DNA of 61,825 nucleotides from Xenophilus azovorans DSM 13620 (GTDB taxonomy: Bacteria; Pseudomonadota; Gammaproteobacteria; Burkholderiales; Burkholderiaceae_C). Made by a program: the position numbers and the translations under genes. The stretch lies in assembly GCF_000745855.1 (NCBI RefSeq), contig NZ_JQKD01000037.1, positions 1-61,825 of the forward strand, written 5' to 3'. The notes below the pieces were generated by a model that saw nothing but the letters and a program-made list of their open reading frames with translations, was not told the origin of the DNA and did no database searches. Shown here piece by piece: positions 26,733 to 35,333 of this stretch. The first letter of the stretch is position 1; each line of letters starts with the position of its first letter.

Positions 26733-27710
26733 CTATTGCTTCGCCACGCCGGCGTTGGCGGCGACGATGGTCCACTTGGCGCGCTCGCGCGCCATCTTTT
26801 CCTTCAAGGCCTCGCTGCTCGAGACGAGCGGCAGGAAGCCGGCCTCGGAGAGCCTGGCCGACACATCGGGATGCTCGACCGCCGAACGCAGCTCGCGGCC
26901 CAATCTGTTGAAGGCATCTCGCGGCACGCCGCGCGGGGCGAACACGGCGAACCAGCTGCTCGCGTCGAAGCCGGGGAACCCCTGCTGCGCCACGGTGGGA
27001 ATCTGCGGCAGCGTCGGAACGCGCTTGTCGCCGCAGACCGCGATGATGCGCAGCTGGCCGCTGCGATGCAGGCCCAGCGGCACGCCGATGCCGCCGATGG
27101 CGAAGTGGATGCGCCCGCTCACGAAATCCGTGGTGTAGCCTCCGGCGCCGCCCTTGTAGCTCACGCCCTGCGCCACCACGCCCGCGGTCTGCAGCAGCAG
27201 CTCGGCCGCCAGATGGGTGGTGGCGCCGACGCCGTCGTAGGCGTAGTTGAGCTTGCCGGGGTTGGCCTTGCCGTAGGCGATCAGCTCCTGCACCGAGTTG
27301 ACGGGCAGGCTGTTGGTCACCGACAGCACCAGCGGCGTCTCGCAGATCAGGGTGATCGGCTCCAGCTGCTCGACCTCGAAGCCCGGATCGCGCATGGTCA
27401 GAAAGCCGGTGATCACGTTGCCCGGCGTTCCCAGGCCGACGGTGTAGCCATCGGGCCTGGAGGCGGCCAGCGTTCGCATGGCCAGCATGGCGCTGCCGCC
27501 CTGATGGCTCTCGATCACGAAGGGCTGGCCCAGGGTCTCGGCGGCGCGCTGCAGCACCAGGCGGGGCGCGGTGTCGCCGTTGCTGCCGGCCTGGAACGGG
27601 TTGAGAAAGCGGATGGGCTTGGTGGGGTAGCTCTCGGCCCGGACGCTGTTCACCAAGGGCGCCAGCAGCGGCACGGAAGCGGCTGCCAGCCATCGACGTC
27701 GTCGAATCAT
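26733..27710 (-). CDS. Bug/TctC-type solute receptor
   Basis: The 325-residue protein starts at 27710 (MIRRRRWLAAASVPLLAPLV) with AAGGAGACACCCAT upstream. A signal peptide ends near SVRAESYP, then YPTKPIRFLNPFQAGSNGDT. It is the first gene of the minus-strand unit continuing to the bicupin and TauD. It is in the same receptor subgroup as the protein at 23297. An operator-like motif lies 93 bp upstream (27803). Confidence 0.92.
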   Translation of the reverse strand: MIRRRRWLAAASVPLLAPLVNSVRAESYPTKPIRFLNPFQAGSNGDTAPRLVLQRAAETLGQPFVIESHQGGSAMLAMRTLAASRPDGYTVGLGTPGNVITGFLTMRDPGFEVEQLEPITLICETPLVLSVTNSLPVNSVQELIAYGKANPGKLNYAYDGVGATTHLAAELLLQTAGVVAQGVSYKGGAGGYTTDFVSGRIHFAIGGIGVPLGLHRSGQLRIIAVCGDKRVPTLPQIPTVAQQGFPGFDASSWFAVFAPRGVPRDAFNRLGRELRSAVEHPDVSARLSEAGFLPLVSSSEALKEKMARERAKWTIVAANAGVAKQ

Positions 27711-27802
27711 ATGGGTGTCTCCTTGTTTGCATCGCTGCCGCAGAGGGCACCGTTCAACTGTCGGCCTTGCCTGGCACGCGCGCTGCCGCAAGCCGCATTT
27801 GT

Positions 27803-27817
27803 TCCCACAATGTGATC
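27803..27817 (+). promoter_or_regulatory. Operator-like motif copy B (IclR regulon)
   Basis: TCCCACAATGTGATC matches the consensus TCCCACAATGTGGAC at 13 of 15 positions. It lies in the 165-bp gap between the OYE stop (27876) and the Bug start at 27710, so it most likely controls the Bug-bicupin-TauD unit. Confidence 0.5.
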
Positions 27818-27875
27818 GCGCGGAGTCTCCCTTCAGGCCCTCGAGCACGTGCGGCGAGTGAGCTGCACCCGCGGC

Positions 27876-29960
27876 TCACAGCGCATAGGCTGCCCGGTGT
27901 CCCTGCTCCACGGCGTCGACGATCATTCCCGGAACGTTGCCGTCGCCCACCACATGGATCTCCGGTACCAGCCCGGCCAGCTCGGCGCGCAGCGTCGCGT
28001 TCGGCTCGCGTTGCGCGATCACGATCACGTTGTCCGCCGGCAGCAAGCGGGCCGCGCCGTCGCGCGTGACGAGGTGCACACCTTCGTCGGAGATGCGTTC
28101 GTAGCGCACGCCGTGCAGCAATGTGGTGCCGCGCTGCGCCAGCCATTGCAGCAGCCGGGTGCGGTGGATTTCAAGCAGCCCGGTGCCCAGCTCGTCCGCC
28201 ATCTCGGTCAGCGTGACCTGCCGGCCGCGCTTGACCAGGAACTCGGCCAGCTCCGCGCCCTGCATCAAGCCGCCGATCAGCACCACCCGCCGGCCCAGGG
28301 GCAGCCAGGCGCGCGTCGCATGCTCCAGTCCGTGCGTGCCCAGCAGCCGCAACGGCCAGCGCACCTGGTCGAGCAATTGCGCGGCGGTGCGCACCTTGCG
28401 GTGGTCCAGGCCGGCGATCACCGGCGTGCGCAGGCTCGCGCCAGTGGCCAGCACCACTGCATCGGGCTTCAGGCCCGCGATCAATCCGGGCGTCACCTCG
28501 CGTCCCTTGATCACGCGCACGCCGAGTTGGTCGAGCTGGCGCACCAGATAGCGGACGAACTGCGGCAGTTCTTCGATCTCCGTGCCCTTGATCAACCCCG
28601 CCAGCGGCACGAGGCCGCCGAGCATCGGGCTCCTCTCGTAGAGCGTGACCGCATGGCCACGTATCGCGGCCACGCGCGCGGCCTCCATGCCGGCCGGTCC
28701 GCCGCCCACCACCACCACGTTCTTGCGGCGGGCCGCGGGTGGTGCGGTCTCGAATTCTTTCTCCTTGGCGAAAGCGGTGTTGACGCGGCAGCGCTCGTGC
28801 ACCGAGCGGCTGAGCGCGTCCACACAGGTCATGCAATGGGTGCAGGGGCGGATGTCCCGGTGCTTCCCGTCGCGCACCTTGTTCGGCAGCTCGGGATCGG
28901 CGATCAGGGCGCGGCCGAAGGCCACCAGATCGGCGCGCCCGTCGCGCAGCACGCGCTCGGCGCTGTCGACGTCGAGCTTGCCGACGGCGATGACCGGGAT
29001 CGAGACGGCGCGCTTCATCGCCTCGGCCTCGGCCACCAGTGGCTCGCCGCGCCGCACCGCGCGGCCGAAGGCGGCCATCCCGCGCGGCAGCGAAGGGAAC
29101 AGCCCCTGTTCCGGGAACAGTACCCATTCGAAGTCGTTGTACCCGTAAGCCGTGACGTTGAGCAGGTCCACCCCGGCGTCCTCGAGCATCAGCGCGATGC
29201 CGGCCGCTTCCTCGTGGGTGAGGCCGTCGCCGTGCCGGGCGCTGTACTCGATGGCGTTGGTGCGCGCGCCGACGATGAAGCGCTCACCCAGGCGCTGGCG
29301 TACCGCGCGCACGATCTCCACGCCGATGCGCGCCCGGTTGGCAAGGCTGCCGCCGTATTCGTCATCGCGCTTGTTCCAGGCTCGGGAGAAGAAGCTGTTG
29401 ACCAGGAAGCCGGTGGCGAAGTGCAGCTCCACGCCGTCGAAGCCGGCCTCGGCCGCGCGCTCGGCCGCGCGGGCGAACATCTCCACGCAGTCGGCGATCT
29501 CGTCCTTCGAGATGCCGCGCGGCAGGTTGCGCCGCGGCCCGGGCAATTGCTCGGGGGTGAGCGTGGAGGCCGACTTGGCCTGCAGCTTCTCGGGCTCGCC
29601 CACCGACCAGTGGCCCAGCATGCCGGTGGAGTAGGAGGGCCCGGCATGGTGGATCTGCATCAGGATGGGAACGCCGTGCCGGTGCACTGCGGCCGCGAGC
29701 GAGGCCTGGCCGGGAATGAAACTGTCATCCCAGATCTGCATGCGCGGCGAGCCGCTGACGCCCATGGGCTCGACGGCCACCGATTCGGTAATGAACAGGC
29801 CCACGCCGCCGCGTGCGACGGTTTCGTAGTGCCACGGGCCCGTGTCCTTGACGTAGCCGCGCGCATCGGCGCTGGTGGAGCTGTAGGGCGCCTTGACGAT
29901 GCGGTTTTTCAGCAGCAGGTGCTTGAGCGGCAACGGCTGCAGCAGGTGGGTGTAGCGCAT
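27876..29960 (-). CDS. OYE-family NADH:flavin oxidoreductase with 4Fe-4S (2,4-dienoyl-CoA reductase type)
   Basis: The 694-residue protein has an N-terminal FMN TIM barrel (about 1-370; HHAG at 104-107, ELHFATGFLVNSFFSRAWNK at 178-197, DDEYGGS). The cluster cysteines are Cys373, Cys376, Cys379 and Cys391. A pyridine-nucleotide/FAD half begins NVVVVGGGPAGMEAARVA at 414. This is the architecture of 2,4-dienoyl-CoA reductase, 2-enoate reductase and trimethylamine dehydrogenase. It reduces activated C=C bonds. The start at 29960 is close to the CoxG-like gene (7 bp gap), with which it is co-transcribed. It is downstream of the molybdenum hydroxylase genes, suggesting sequential hydroxylation and ring reduction. 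Confidence 0.9.
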   Translation of the reverse strand: MRYTHLLQPLPLKHLLLKNRIVKAPYSSTSADARGYVKDTGPWHYETVARGGVGLFITESVAVEPMGVSGSPRMQIWDDSFIPGQASLAAAVHRHGVPILMQIHHAGPSYSTGMLGHWSVGEPEKLQAKSASTLTPEQLPGPRRNLPRGISKDEIADCVEMFARAAERAAEAGFDGVELHFATGFLVNSFFSRAWNKRDDEYGGSLANRARIGVEIVRAVRQRLGERFIVGARTNAIEYSARHGDGLTHEEAAGIALMLEDAGVDLLNVTAYGYNDFEWVLFPEQGLFPSLPRGMAAFGRAVRRGEPLVAEAEAMKRAVSIPVIAVGKLDVDSAERVLRDGRADLVAFGRALIADPELPNKVRDGKHRDIRPCTHCMTCVDALSRSVHERCRVNTAFAKEKEFETAPPAARRKNVVVVGGGPAGMEAARVAAIRGHAVTLYERSPMLGGLVPLAGLIKGTEIEELPQFVRYLVRQLDQLGVRVIKGREVTPGLIAGLKPDAVVLATGASLRTPVIAGLDHRKVRTAAQLLDQVRWPLRLLGTHGLEHATRAWLPLGRRVVLIGGLMQGAELAEFLVKRGRQVTLTEMADELGTGLLEIHRTRLLQWLAQRGTTLLHGVRYERISDEGVHLVTRDGAARLLPADNVIVIAQREPNATLRAELAGLVPEIHVVGDGNVPGMIVDAVEQGHRAAYAL

Positions 29961-29967
29961 GTGCCGG

Positions 29968-30645
29968 TCAGCCGTAGCGCCCCAGCAGCCAGCCCAGCGC
30001 GAAGCATGCCAGCGCGGGCAGCGCGTACCGCAGGAAGTGATGCGCCAGGCTCCGTCCGACCACGTTGCCCAGGTCCAGCGGCTGCACCTCGCCAGGCTGC
30101 GCAGGCGCCGGCGGCGCTGTGGCGGCGCTCGCTGCCGACGCGGCCATCGGCGCATCCGGCGACGCATCCAATGGCCGTGCGGGCGCGGTGGCCGGAACGC
30201 GGGTCTGCAGCACCTGCTGCAGGTTGCCGGTGAACTGGCCGACCAGCCGCTGCGCGATGTCCGCGATGATCGGCCCGCCGAACTGGGCCAGCCGGCCGGT
30301 CATGGACAGATCGGTCTCCACCGCGACCTGGGTGCGCGCCGGATCCGCCGCCGCCAGCCGGGTCTCGATGGTGGCCGAGGCCGCCCCCTTGCCGCCGGCA
30401 TCGCGCGCGGCGCCGCGCATCACCGTGCGGTGGCTCGCGCCGTCCCTCTCCAGGAAGCTCACGGTACCCTGGAAGTCGGAGACGATGGCGCCGATCTTGA
30501 CCTTCATCGACACGCGGTGCTCGTCGCCTTCGCGGCCGAGGTAGGCAGCCCCGGGCATGCAGGGGATCACCGTGTCCAGTTCGTCGAACAGGGTCCACAC
30601 CTGTTCGAGCGGCGCTTCGACGACGAAGCTGTTGTTCAGTTTCAT
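29968..30645 (-). CDS. CoxG-type SRPBCC protein with C-terminal membrane anchor
   Basis: The 225-residue protein has the CoxG/SRPBCC domain: MKLNNSFVVEAPLEQVWTLF, CMPGAAYLG, and VETDLSMTGRLAQFGGPIIA. A linker rich in Ala and Pro (about 150-190) leads to a hydrophobic C-terminal helix (RYALPALACFALGWLLGRYG), probably membrane spanning. CoxG proteins help mature or anchor CODH-type molybdenum hydroxylases at the membrane. Its start overlaps the stop of the FAD-subunit gene by ATGA. It gives support to an inner-membrane-attached hydroxylase. Confidence 0.88.
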   Translation of the reverse strand: MKLNNSFVVEAPLEQVWTLFDELDTVIPCMPGAAYLGREGDEHRVSMKVKIGAIVSDFQGTVSFLERDGASHRTVMRGAARDAGGKGAASATIETRLAAADPARTQVAVETDLSMTGRLAQFGGPIIADIAQRLVGQFTGNLQQVLQTRVPATAPARPLDASPDAPMAASAASAATAPPAPAQPGEVQPLDLGNVVGRSLAHHFLRYALPALACFALGWLLGRYG

Positions 30646-31520
30646 GGGGGATTCGATGGCTGCGCGCAGGCCTCGGCCAGCACGCGTTCGAGCAGGGTGC
30701 GGGTGGCGCTGCGGCGGTACGCCTCGGAGGCGAAAGGGTCCGAATGGGGATGGATGGCGGCGTCGAGCGCTTCGCCGGCGGCCTGCAATGCGGCAGGGGT
30801 GCGGCCCCGCTGCCGCAGCACCTGCTCCACCGCGTGAAGCCGCAGCTGCTGCGAATGCACGCCGAAGCAGGCCACCGCGACCGATTCCAGCGCGGAGCCG
30901 GCGCCGGGCGTCAGCGCCACCGCCACGCCGGACATGGGAAAGCCGCCGCGCAGCCGCGTGATCTCGCGGATGGCGAAGCGCTCGGTCGCCGGCCGGACGG
31001 GGAACTCCACCGCCACCAGCAACTCGTTGCCGCGGCGCGCCGTCATGTACGGTCCCTGGAAGAAGTCCGCGGCGGCGACCACGCGCGTGCCCTCGGCCGA
31101 ATGGAGGTGCATGCGCGCCTCCAGCAGCAGGGCCACGGCCGGCAGCTCCGAGGCAGGGTCAGCCTGGCACAGGTTGCCGCACACGGTGCCACGGGTGCGC
31201 ACGGCCGGCGTGGCGATCAGCTCGATGGACCGGGGCAGGCCCGGGCAGCCCTCGCGCACCTCGGCCGAACGCTGCACCGCCGTGTAGGTGACCCGCGCGC
31301 CGATGTAGAGGCTGCCGCCGCGACGCTCGATGCGCTCCAGCGGCCCGCCCAGGCCGCGCAGCGAGATGAGGTGCGCCGGCTGGGCCAGGCGGAAGCGCAT
31401 CAGGGGCAGCAGGCTCTGGCCGCCTGCGAGCACGGCCGACTCGTCGCCGTGCTCGGCCAGCAGCGCGAGGCATTGCGCCAGCGTCTCCGGCGCGTGGTAC
31501 TCGAATCGCGCCGGCTTCAT
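30642..31520 (-). CDS. Molybdenum hydroxylase FAD-binding subunit (CoxM type)
   Basis: The 292-residue protein starts MKPARFEYHAPETLAQCLAL and carries the FAD motif AVLAGGQSLLPLMRFRLAQP and the second motif TPAVRTRGTVCGNLCQADPA. These are typical of the medium subunit of CODH/xanthine-dehydrogenase-type enzymes. It passes electrons from the Fe-S clusters to its flavin. It overlaps the large-subunit gene and the CoxG-like gene by four bases each. Confidence 0.92.
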   Translation of the reverse strand: MKPARFEYHAPETLAQCLALLAEHGDESAVLAGGQSLLPLMRFRLAQPAHLISLRGLGGPLERIERRGGSLYIGARVTYTAVQRSAEVREGCPGLPRSIELIATPAVRTRGTVCGNLCQADPASELPAVALLLEARMHLHSAEGTRVVAAADFFQGPYMTARRGNELLVAVEFPVRPATERFAIREITRLRGGFPMSGVAVALTPGAGSALESVAVACFGVHSQQLRLHAVEQVLRQRGRTPAALQAAGEALDAAIHPHSDPFASEAYRRSATRTLLERVLAEACAQPSNPP

Positions 31521-33949
31521 TGCGGTGCCTCCGCGGACTGGGCCGCCTTCCGCCCGAGGGCCCACAGTGCGCCGGGGAAGAGCGGGATCTCCGTCAGGTC
31601 CACGGCGCCTCCGAAGGCGTCGATGATGGCATTGGCGATCGCCGGCGCCACGCCGGCCGGCACGCCTTCGGTGATGGTGCGCTTGTGGCCGTAGACCGTG
31701 GCCGCGGTCGGCGTGTCGTGGTGATCGATGATCAGCTCGAGCGGCATCTCGCCGGCCGTGAGCATCGCGTAGTCCTTGAGATTGGAGGTGACCAGCTGGC
31801 CGTTCTCGTCGTAGATGTAGGCCTCGTGCGTGGTGTTGCTGATGCCGGTGGCGATGCCGGCCGTGATTGCCGTCGCCAGCCCCTTCGGATTCAGCACCTT
31901 GCCGCAGTCGCCGACGAAGCCGTAGCTCAGGATGCGGATCTTGCCGATCGCCTCGTCCACCTCCACCATCGCCGCATGGGCGGCAAAGCTGGTGGGCGCG
32001 TACGGCGCCTCGAGGTACGCGGTTTCCTGCAGGTCGGGCGTGGCGCCGTCCGGCAGCAGGAAGGGACGCATGATCGCGGACCAGGCGATCTCGCGGAAGC
32101 TCAGCGTGCGACCGTCGGGCGTGTAGGTGAGCTGGCCGCGGCGGCAGTCGAAATGCTCGTTCACCGGCTCGACCTTCAGCAGGTGGGCGGCCACGCCGAT
32201 CACCTTCCTGCGCAGCCGTCGCGCGGCGATGGCGCAGACCGAGGTCACGTCGGTGTTGGAATTGGTGACCGGGCTCAGCAGCGTGTCGCCGGTGTAGACC
32301 TCGATCGCCTCCAGGTCGCAGCCCAGTTCGCGTGCCGTGATCTTGGCCATCGTGGTGTGGCGCATCTGGCCCTGCGGCGCGTCGCCCGACATGATCGACA
32401 CCGAGCCGTCGGGGTACATCCGCAGCGTCACCGCCGCGTACTGGGGCTGGTTGTAGAACAGCGCACCGCCGAAGGAGCAGAGCGGCCGGCAGACTTCCAC
32501 GCAGGCGGCGAGGCCGACCCCGATGCGCTTGCCTTGTGCGCGCAGCTGCCGGGCCTGGCCGCGCCGGTCCTCGAACTGGAACACATCGAGGAGCTTGCGC
32601 ATCGTGCCGAGGTAGTCCGAGTCGCTCAACACCGCGCCCAGCGGCGAGGTATAGGGGAACTTCTGCACGAAGTTGCGCATCCGGATCTGTGCCGGGGAGA
32701 GGTTCAGCCGTTGCGCCGCATCGTCCATCAGCCGCTCGATCGCCCATACGGCGGGCATGCGGCCGGCTGGCCGGTTCACGCCCATCGGCGCCTTGTTGGT
32801 GATGGCGCAGCGCAGGTGCGTGCGCATCCATGGAATGTCGTAAGGGAAGGGCAGCGTGGCCGACATGCGCGCAGGCAGCAGGCCGTACATGTCGACCAGC
32901 ACGCTGCCGACATCGGCAATCACCTCGGACTGCAGGCCCAGCAGCTTGCCGTCGGCATCGAAGGCCGCCTTCATGTCCCAGATCTGGTCGCGCTCGTGTA
33001 CGCCTTTCTTCAATGCCTCGGTGCGGTCCTCGATCCAGCGCACCGGACGGCCCAGCTTCATCGCCAGCCAGGCGATCACCGCGGTCTCGCGGTACATCGG
33101 CGACTTCCAGCCGAAGCCGCCGCCGATGTTCTGCGGAGCGATCACCCGCACGCGCGAGGCCGGGATGCCGAGGATGTCGGCGAGTGCAATGCGCAGGATC
33201 TGCGGCCGCTGGATGGTGGACCAGACGGTGAGCCGCCGGTTCTCGTACTGCGCCACCACGCCCAGCGCCTCCAGCGGCGGATTGCCGCTGCGGTTCATGC
33301 GGTATCGGCGCTCCAGCACGAGGTGGGCGGAATCGAACAGGCTGCCGGCCTCGTCCTTCGAGCCGAAGCGTCCTTCCAGCGCCATGTTGCCCGGCACGTC
33401 CTCGAACAGCTGTTCGCAGCCGGGCGACAGCGAGGCCTCGGGATCGAGCACGGGCACCTGCTCCTCGCAGTCGATTTCAAGCATCTCCACCGCGTCCTCG
33501 GCCAGGTAGCGATCGGCTGCGACGACCACGGCGAGCGCCTCGCCTTCGTAGTGCAGCGCGTCGGGAGGCAGCAGGTGATAGGACGGCAGGTTGAACTGCT
33601 CCGGGGCGTGCTCGCTGGCATGCAGAACCATCGACGCGCGCGGCAGGGTCCGGGCCACCGCATCGCGGATGTCGGCGCCGGTGGCGACGAAATGAACGCC
33701 CTCGGCGGCAAGCGCGGCTGCGCGGTCGATCGCGCGGATCCGGCCACGCGCGATCGGGCTGCGCGCGAAAGCGGCATCCAGCATGCCCGGCAGCCGGAGG
33801 TCCGCGATGTAGGCGCCCTTCCCGGTGAGCAGGGCGACGCCGTCGGCGTTGTAGACGAACGGATCGGTCTGGCCGAGATCGGGTTCCTCGTCCCGCTGCG
33901 CTGCGTCGCTCGCGGTCCACAAGGCGCCCGCAGGCGTGCAGTTGTTCAT
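31517..33949 (-). CDS. Molybdenum hydroxylase large subunit (molybdopterin-binding)
   Basis: The 810-residue xanthine-dehydrogenase-family catalytic subunit has NIGGGFGWKSPMYRETAVIA (near 280), GDAPQGQMRHTTMAKITA, and a C-terminal TITEGVPAGVAPAIANA in which Glu761 matches the catalytic glutamate of the family. The AYxCSFR active loop of true CO dehydrogenase is absent, so this is not CODH. It should hydroxylate an N-heterocycle, aldehyde or activated C-H. GGAGGTTTTCC precedes the ATG at 33949. Encoded with the S, M and G partners and with ring-opening enzymes. Confidence 0.92.
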   Translation of the reverse strand: MNNCTPAGALWTASDAAQRDEEPDLGQTDPFVYNADGVALLTGKGAYIADLRLPGMLDAAFARSPIARGRIRAIDRAAALAAEGVHFVATGADIRDAVARTLPRASMVLHASEHAPEQFNLPSYHLLPPDALHYEGEALAVVVAADRYLAEDAVEMLEIDCEEQVPVLDPEASLSPGCEQLFEDVPGNMALEGRFGSKDEAGSLFDSAHLVLERRYRMNRSGNPPLEALGVVAQYENRRLTVWSTIQRPQILRIALADILGIPASRVRVIAPQNIGGGFGWKSPMYRETAVIAWLAMKLGRPVRWIEDRTEALKKGVHERDQIWDMKAAFDADGKLLGLQSEVIADVGSVLVDMYGLLPARMSATLPFPYDIPWMRTHLRCAITNKAPMGVNRPAGRMPAVWAIERLMDDAAQRLNLSPAQIRMRNFVQKFPYTSPLGAVLSDSDYLGTMRKLLDVFQFEDRRGQARQLRAQGKRIGVGLAACVEVCRPLCSFGGALFYNQPQYAAVTLRMYPDGSVSIMSGDAPQGQMRHTTMAKITARELGCDLEAIEVYTGDTLLSPVTNSNTDVTSVCAIAARRLRRKVIGVAAHLLKVEPVNEHFDCRRGQLTYTPDGRTLSFREIAWSAIMRPFLLPDGATPDLQETAYLEAPYAPTSFAAHAAMVEVDEAIGKIRILSYGFVGDCGKVLNPKGLATAITAGIATGISNTTHEAYIYDENGQLVTSNLKDYAMLTAGEMPLELIIDHHDTPTAATVYGHKRTITEGVPAGVAPAIANAIIDAFGGAVDLTEIPLFPGALWALGRKAAQSAEAPQ

Positions 33950-34010
33950 TGGAAAACCTCCGTGCTGCGGATTGCGGCGCAGACCTGAGCGGGAGCGGCC
34001 CGGCGCGGCT

Positions 34011-34505
34011 TCATGCGCGCGGCTCCTGCTGCGCCACTGACAGGATGGCGTCGATGATGGGCTCGTAGCCGGTGCAACGGCAGATGTTGCCGCTCAGGCC
34101 TTCACGCACGGCGTCGCGATCGGTGGCGAGCCCCTGGTCCAACAGGTGCTGGCCGACCATCAGGAAGCCCGGCGTGCAGTAGCCGCACTGAAACGCGCCA
34201 TGAGCGAGGAAGGCCTGCTGCAGCGCACTCAGCGCGCCGTCCTGCGCGAGGTCTTCCACGGTACGGATCGCCACGTCCTGGGCTTCCACCGCGAGCGTGA
34301 GGCAACTGACCACCGGCTCCCCGTCGATGTGCACGGTGCACGCGCCGCAGACGCCCTGTTCGCAGCCGAGGTGCAGGCCCGTGAGCCCGAGCTGGTCGCG
34401 CAGCAGGTCGGCCAGCGTGTGGCGCGGATCGACGGCGAGATGGTGGCGGCAGCCGTTGACCAGCATCGAGATCGGGATCGTCCGCCTGGCAGTCGTTTCA
34501 GCCAT
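34011..34505 (-). CDS. Molybdenum hydroxylase 2x[2Fe-2S] subunit (CoxS type)
   Basis: The 164-residue protein has a plant-type cluster at Cys48, Cys53, Cys56 and Cys68 (GCEQGVCGACTVHIDG) and a second cluster at Cys107, Cys110, Cys142 and Cys144 (QCGYCTPGF; NICRCTGYEP). This is the small subunit of xanthine-dehydrogenase-family hydroxylases. It is encoded upstream of the large subunit with a 61-bp gap and downstream of the racemase-fold gene. The gene order S-L-M-G differs from the M-S-L order of Oligotropha-type coxMSL. Confidence 0.93.
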   Translation of the reverse strand: MAETTARRTIPISMLVNGCRHHLAVDPRHTLADLLRDQLGLTGLHLGCEQGVCGACTVHIDGEPVVSCLTLAVEAQDVAIRTVEDLAQDGALSALQQAFLAHGAFQCGYCTPGFLMVGQHLLDQGLATDRDAVREGLSGNICRCTGYEPIIDAILSVAQQEPRA

Positions 34506-34516
34506 GTCTTCTCCTG

Positions 34517-35302
34517 CTAGGTGGCGCCGAAGCCGTACAGCCGCGCGGCCTCGCGGCGCGACTCCTCGCTCGGCGACTGGTACAGGCCGAGGCGGCTCGG
34601 CTTCATGCCGCAATGGCGCGCCAGGTGGCCCATGCCTTCGGCGATCTTGATGGCCGTGGGATAGAGGTCGATGACGGTCGCGCTCAGGATCTGCGTGACG
34701 CCGGCGTGCGCAAGGATGGTCCCGATGGGGCCGGGCACCAGCAGCACGTCGGCGCCGGCCGCCACCAGCGGGCGACAGGCGGTCTCGACTTCCTCCACCA
34801 CCTTGGCCGCTTCGGCGCGGTCGTCGAAGGAGGCGTCGAGGTCCGCGGGGCGCATGACTTTCAGGCCGCCGACGCCGGCCAGCTTGGGCCCGAGGCCGTA
34901 GCCTTCGATCAGCCGGCTGTAGGCGAGGCCGAATTTCGCGTTGGTCGCGACGACGCCGAGCCGGTCGCCCAGCGTCATGGCGGCGGAGCACGCCACCTGG
35001 AAGGCGGAGACGACGGGGATGTCGAGCAGTTCCCGCAGCGCCTGGAGCGCGGGATCGAGCGAATTGCCCATCACGTAGACGTCGTAGCCCTGGCCCATGA
35101 CGTGCTGGTGCATCAGGTGAAGGATGTCGTGGGCGTCACAGTGCAGGTAGATCGCGTGCTGGTCGCCAAGCGCGCCGTGCGTCGTGCCGCTCACAGTCAC
35201 CCGGGTGCCGGGATGGGCGGCGCGGTCGCATTGCGCCTGGCACTCCTGCAGGAAGCGCGGAAGGCGGCCGGCGGAGGCCACGAGCTGGAGCCAGATCTTC
35301 AT
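34517..35302 (-). CDS. Asp/Glu/hydantoin racemase-fold protein lacking both catalytic cysteines
   Basis: The 261-residue protein has the two-domain racemase fold, for example YDVYVMGNSLDPALQALREL then DIPVVSAFQVACSAAMTLGD, and GADVLLVPGPIGTI later. Family members normally have one Cys at the position of Asn81-Ser82 (where hydantoin racemases read ACFxDPGL) and another where this protein has VPGPIG. Both are missing. A two-base racemase mechanism is therefore unlikely, so it could be an isomerase, lyase or binding protein. It lies between the beta-diketone hydrolase-like gene and the hydroxylase small subunit and is surely part of the same operon. Confidence 0.75.
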   Translation of the reverse strand: MKIWLQLVASAGRLPRFLQECQAQCDRAAHPGTRVTVSGTTHGALGDQHAIYLHCDAHDILHLMHQHVMGQGYDVYVMGNSLDPALQALRELLDIPVVSAFQVACSAAMTLGDRLGVVATNAKFGLAYSRLIEGYGLGPKLAGVGGLKVMRPADLDASFDDRAEAAKVVEEVETACRPLVAAGADVLLVPGPIGTILAHAGVTQILSATVIDLYPTAIKIAEGMGHLARHCGMKPSRLGLYQSPSEESRREAARLYGFGAT

Positions 35303-35333
35303 GGTGTTTCCGTTGTGTGTGAGGGCGTGCGAC

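Noticed and set aside
31517-34505. Carbon monoxide dehydrogenase (CoxMSL)
   Set aside because: The CODH-specific AYxCSFR loop is absent from the large subunit and the gene order is different; a general molybdenum hydroxylase fits better.
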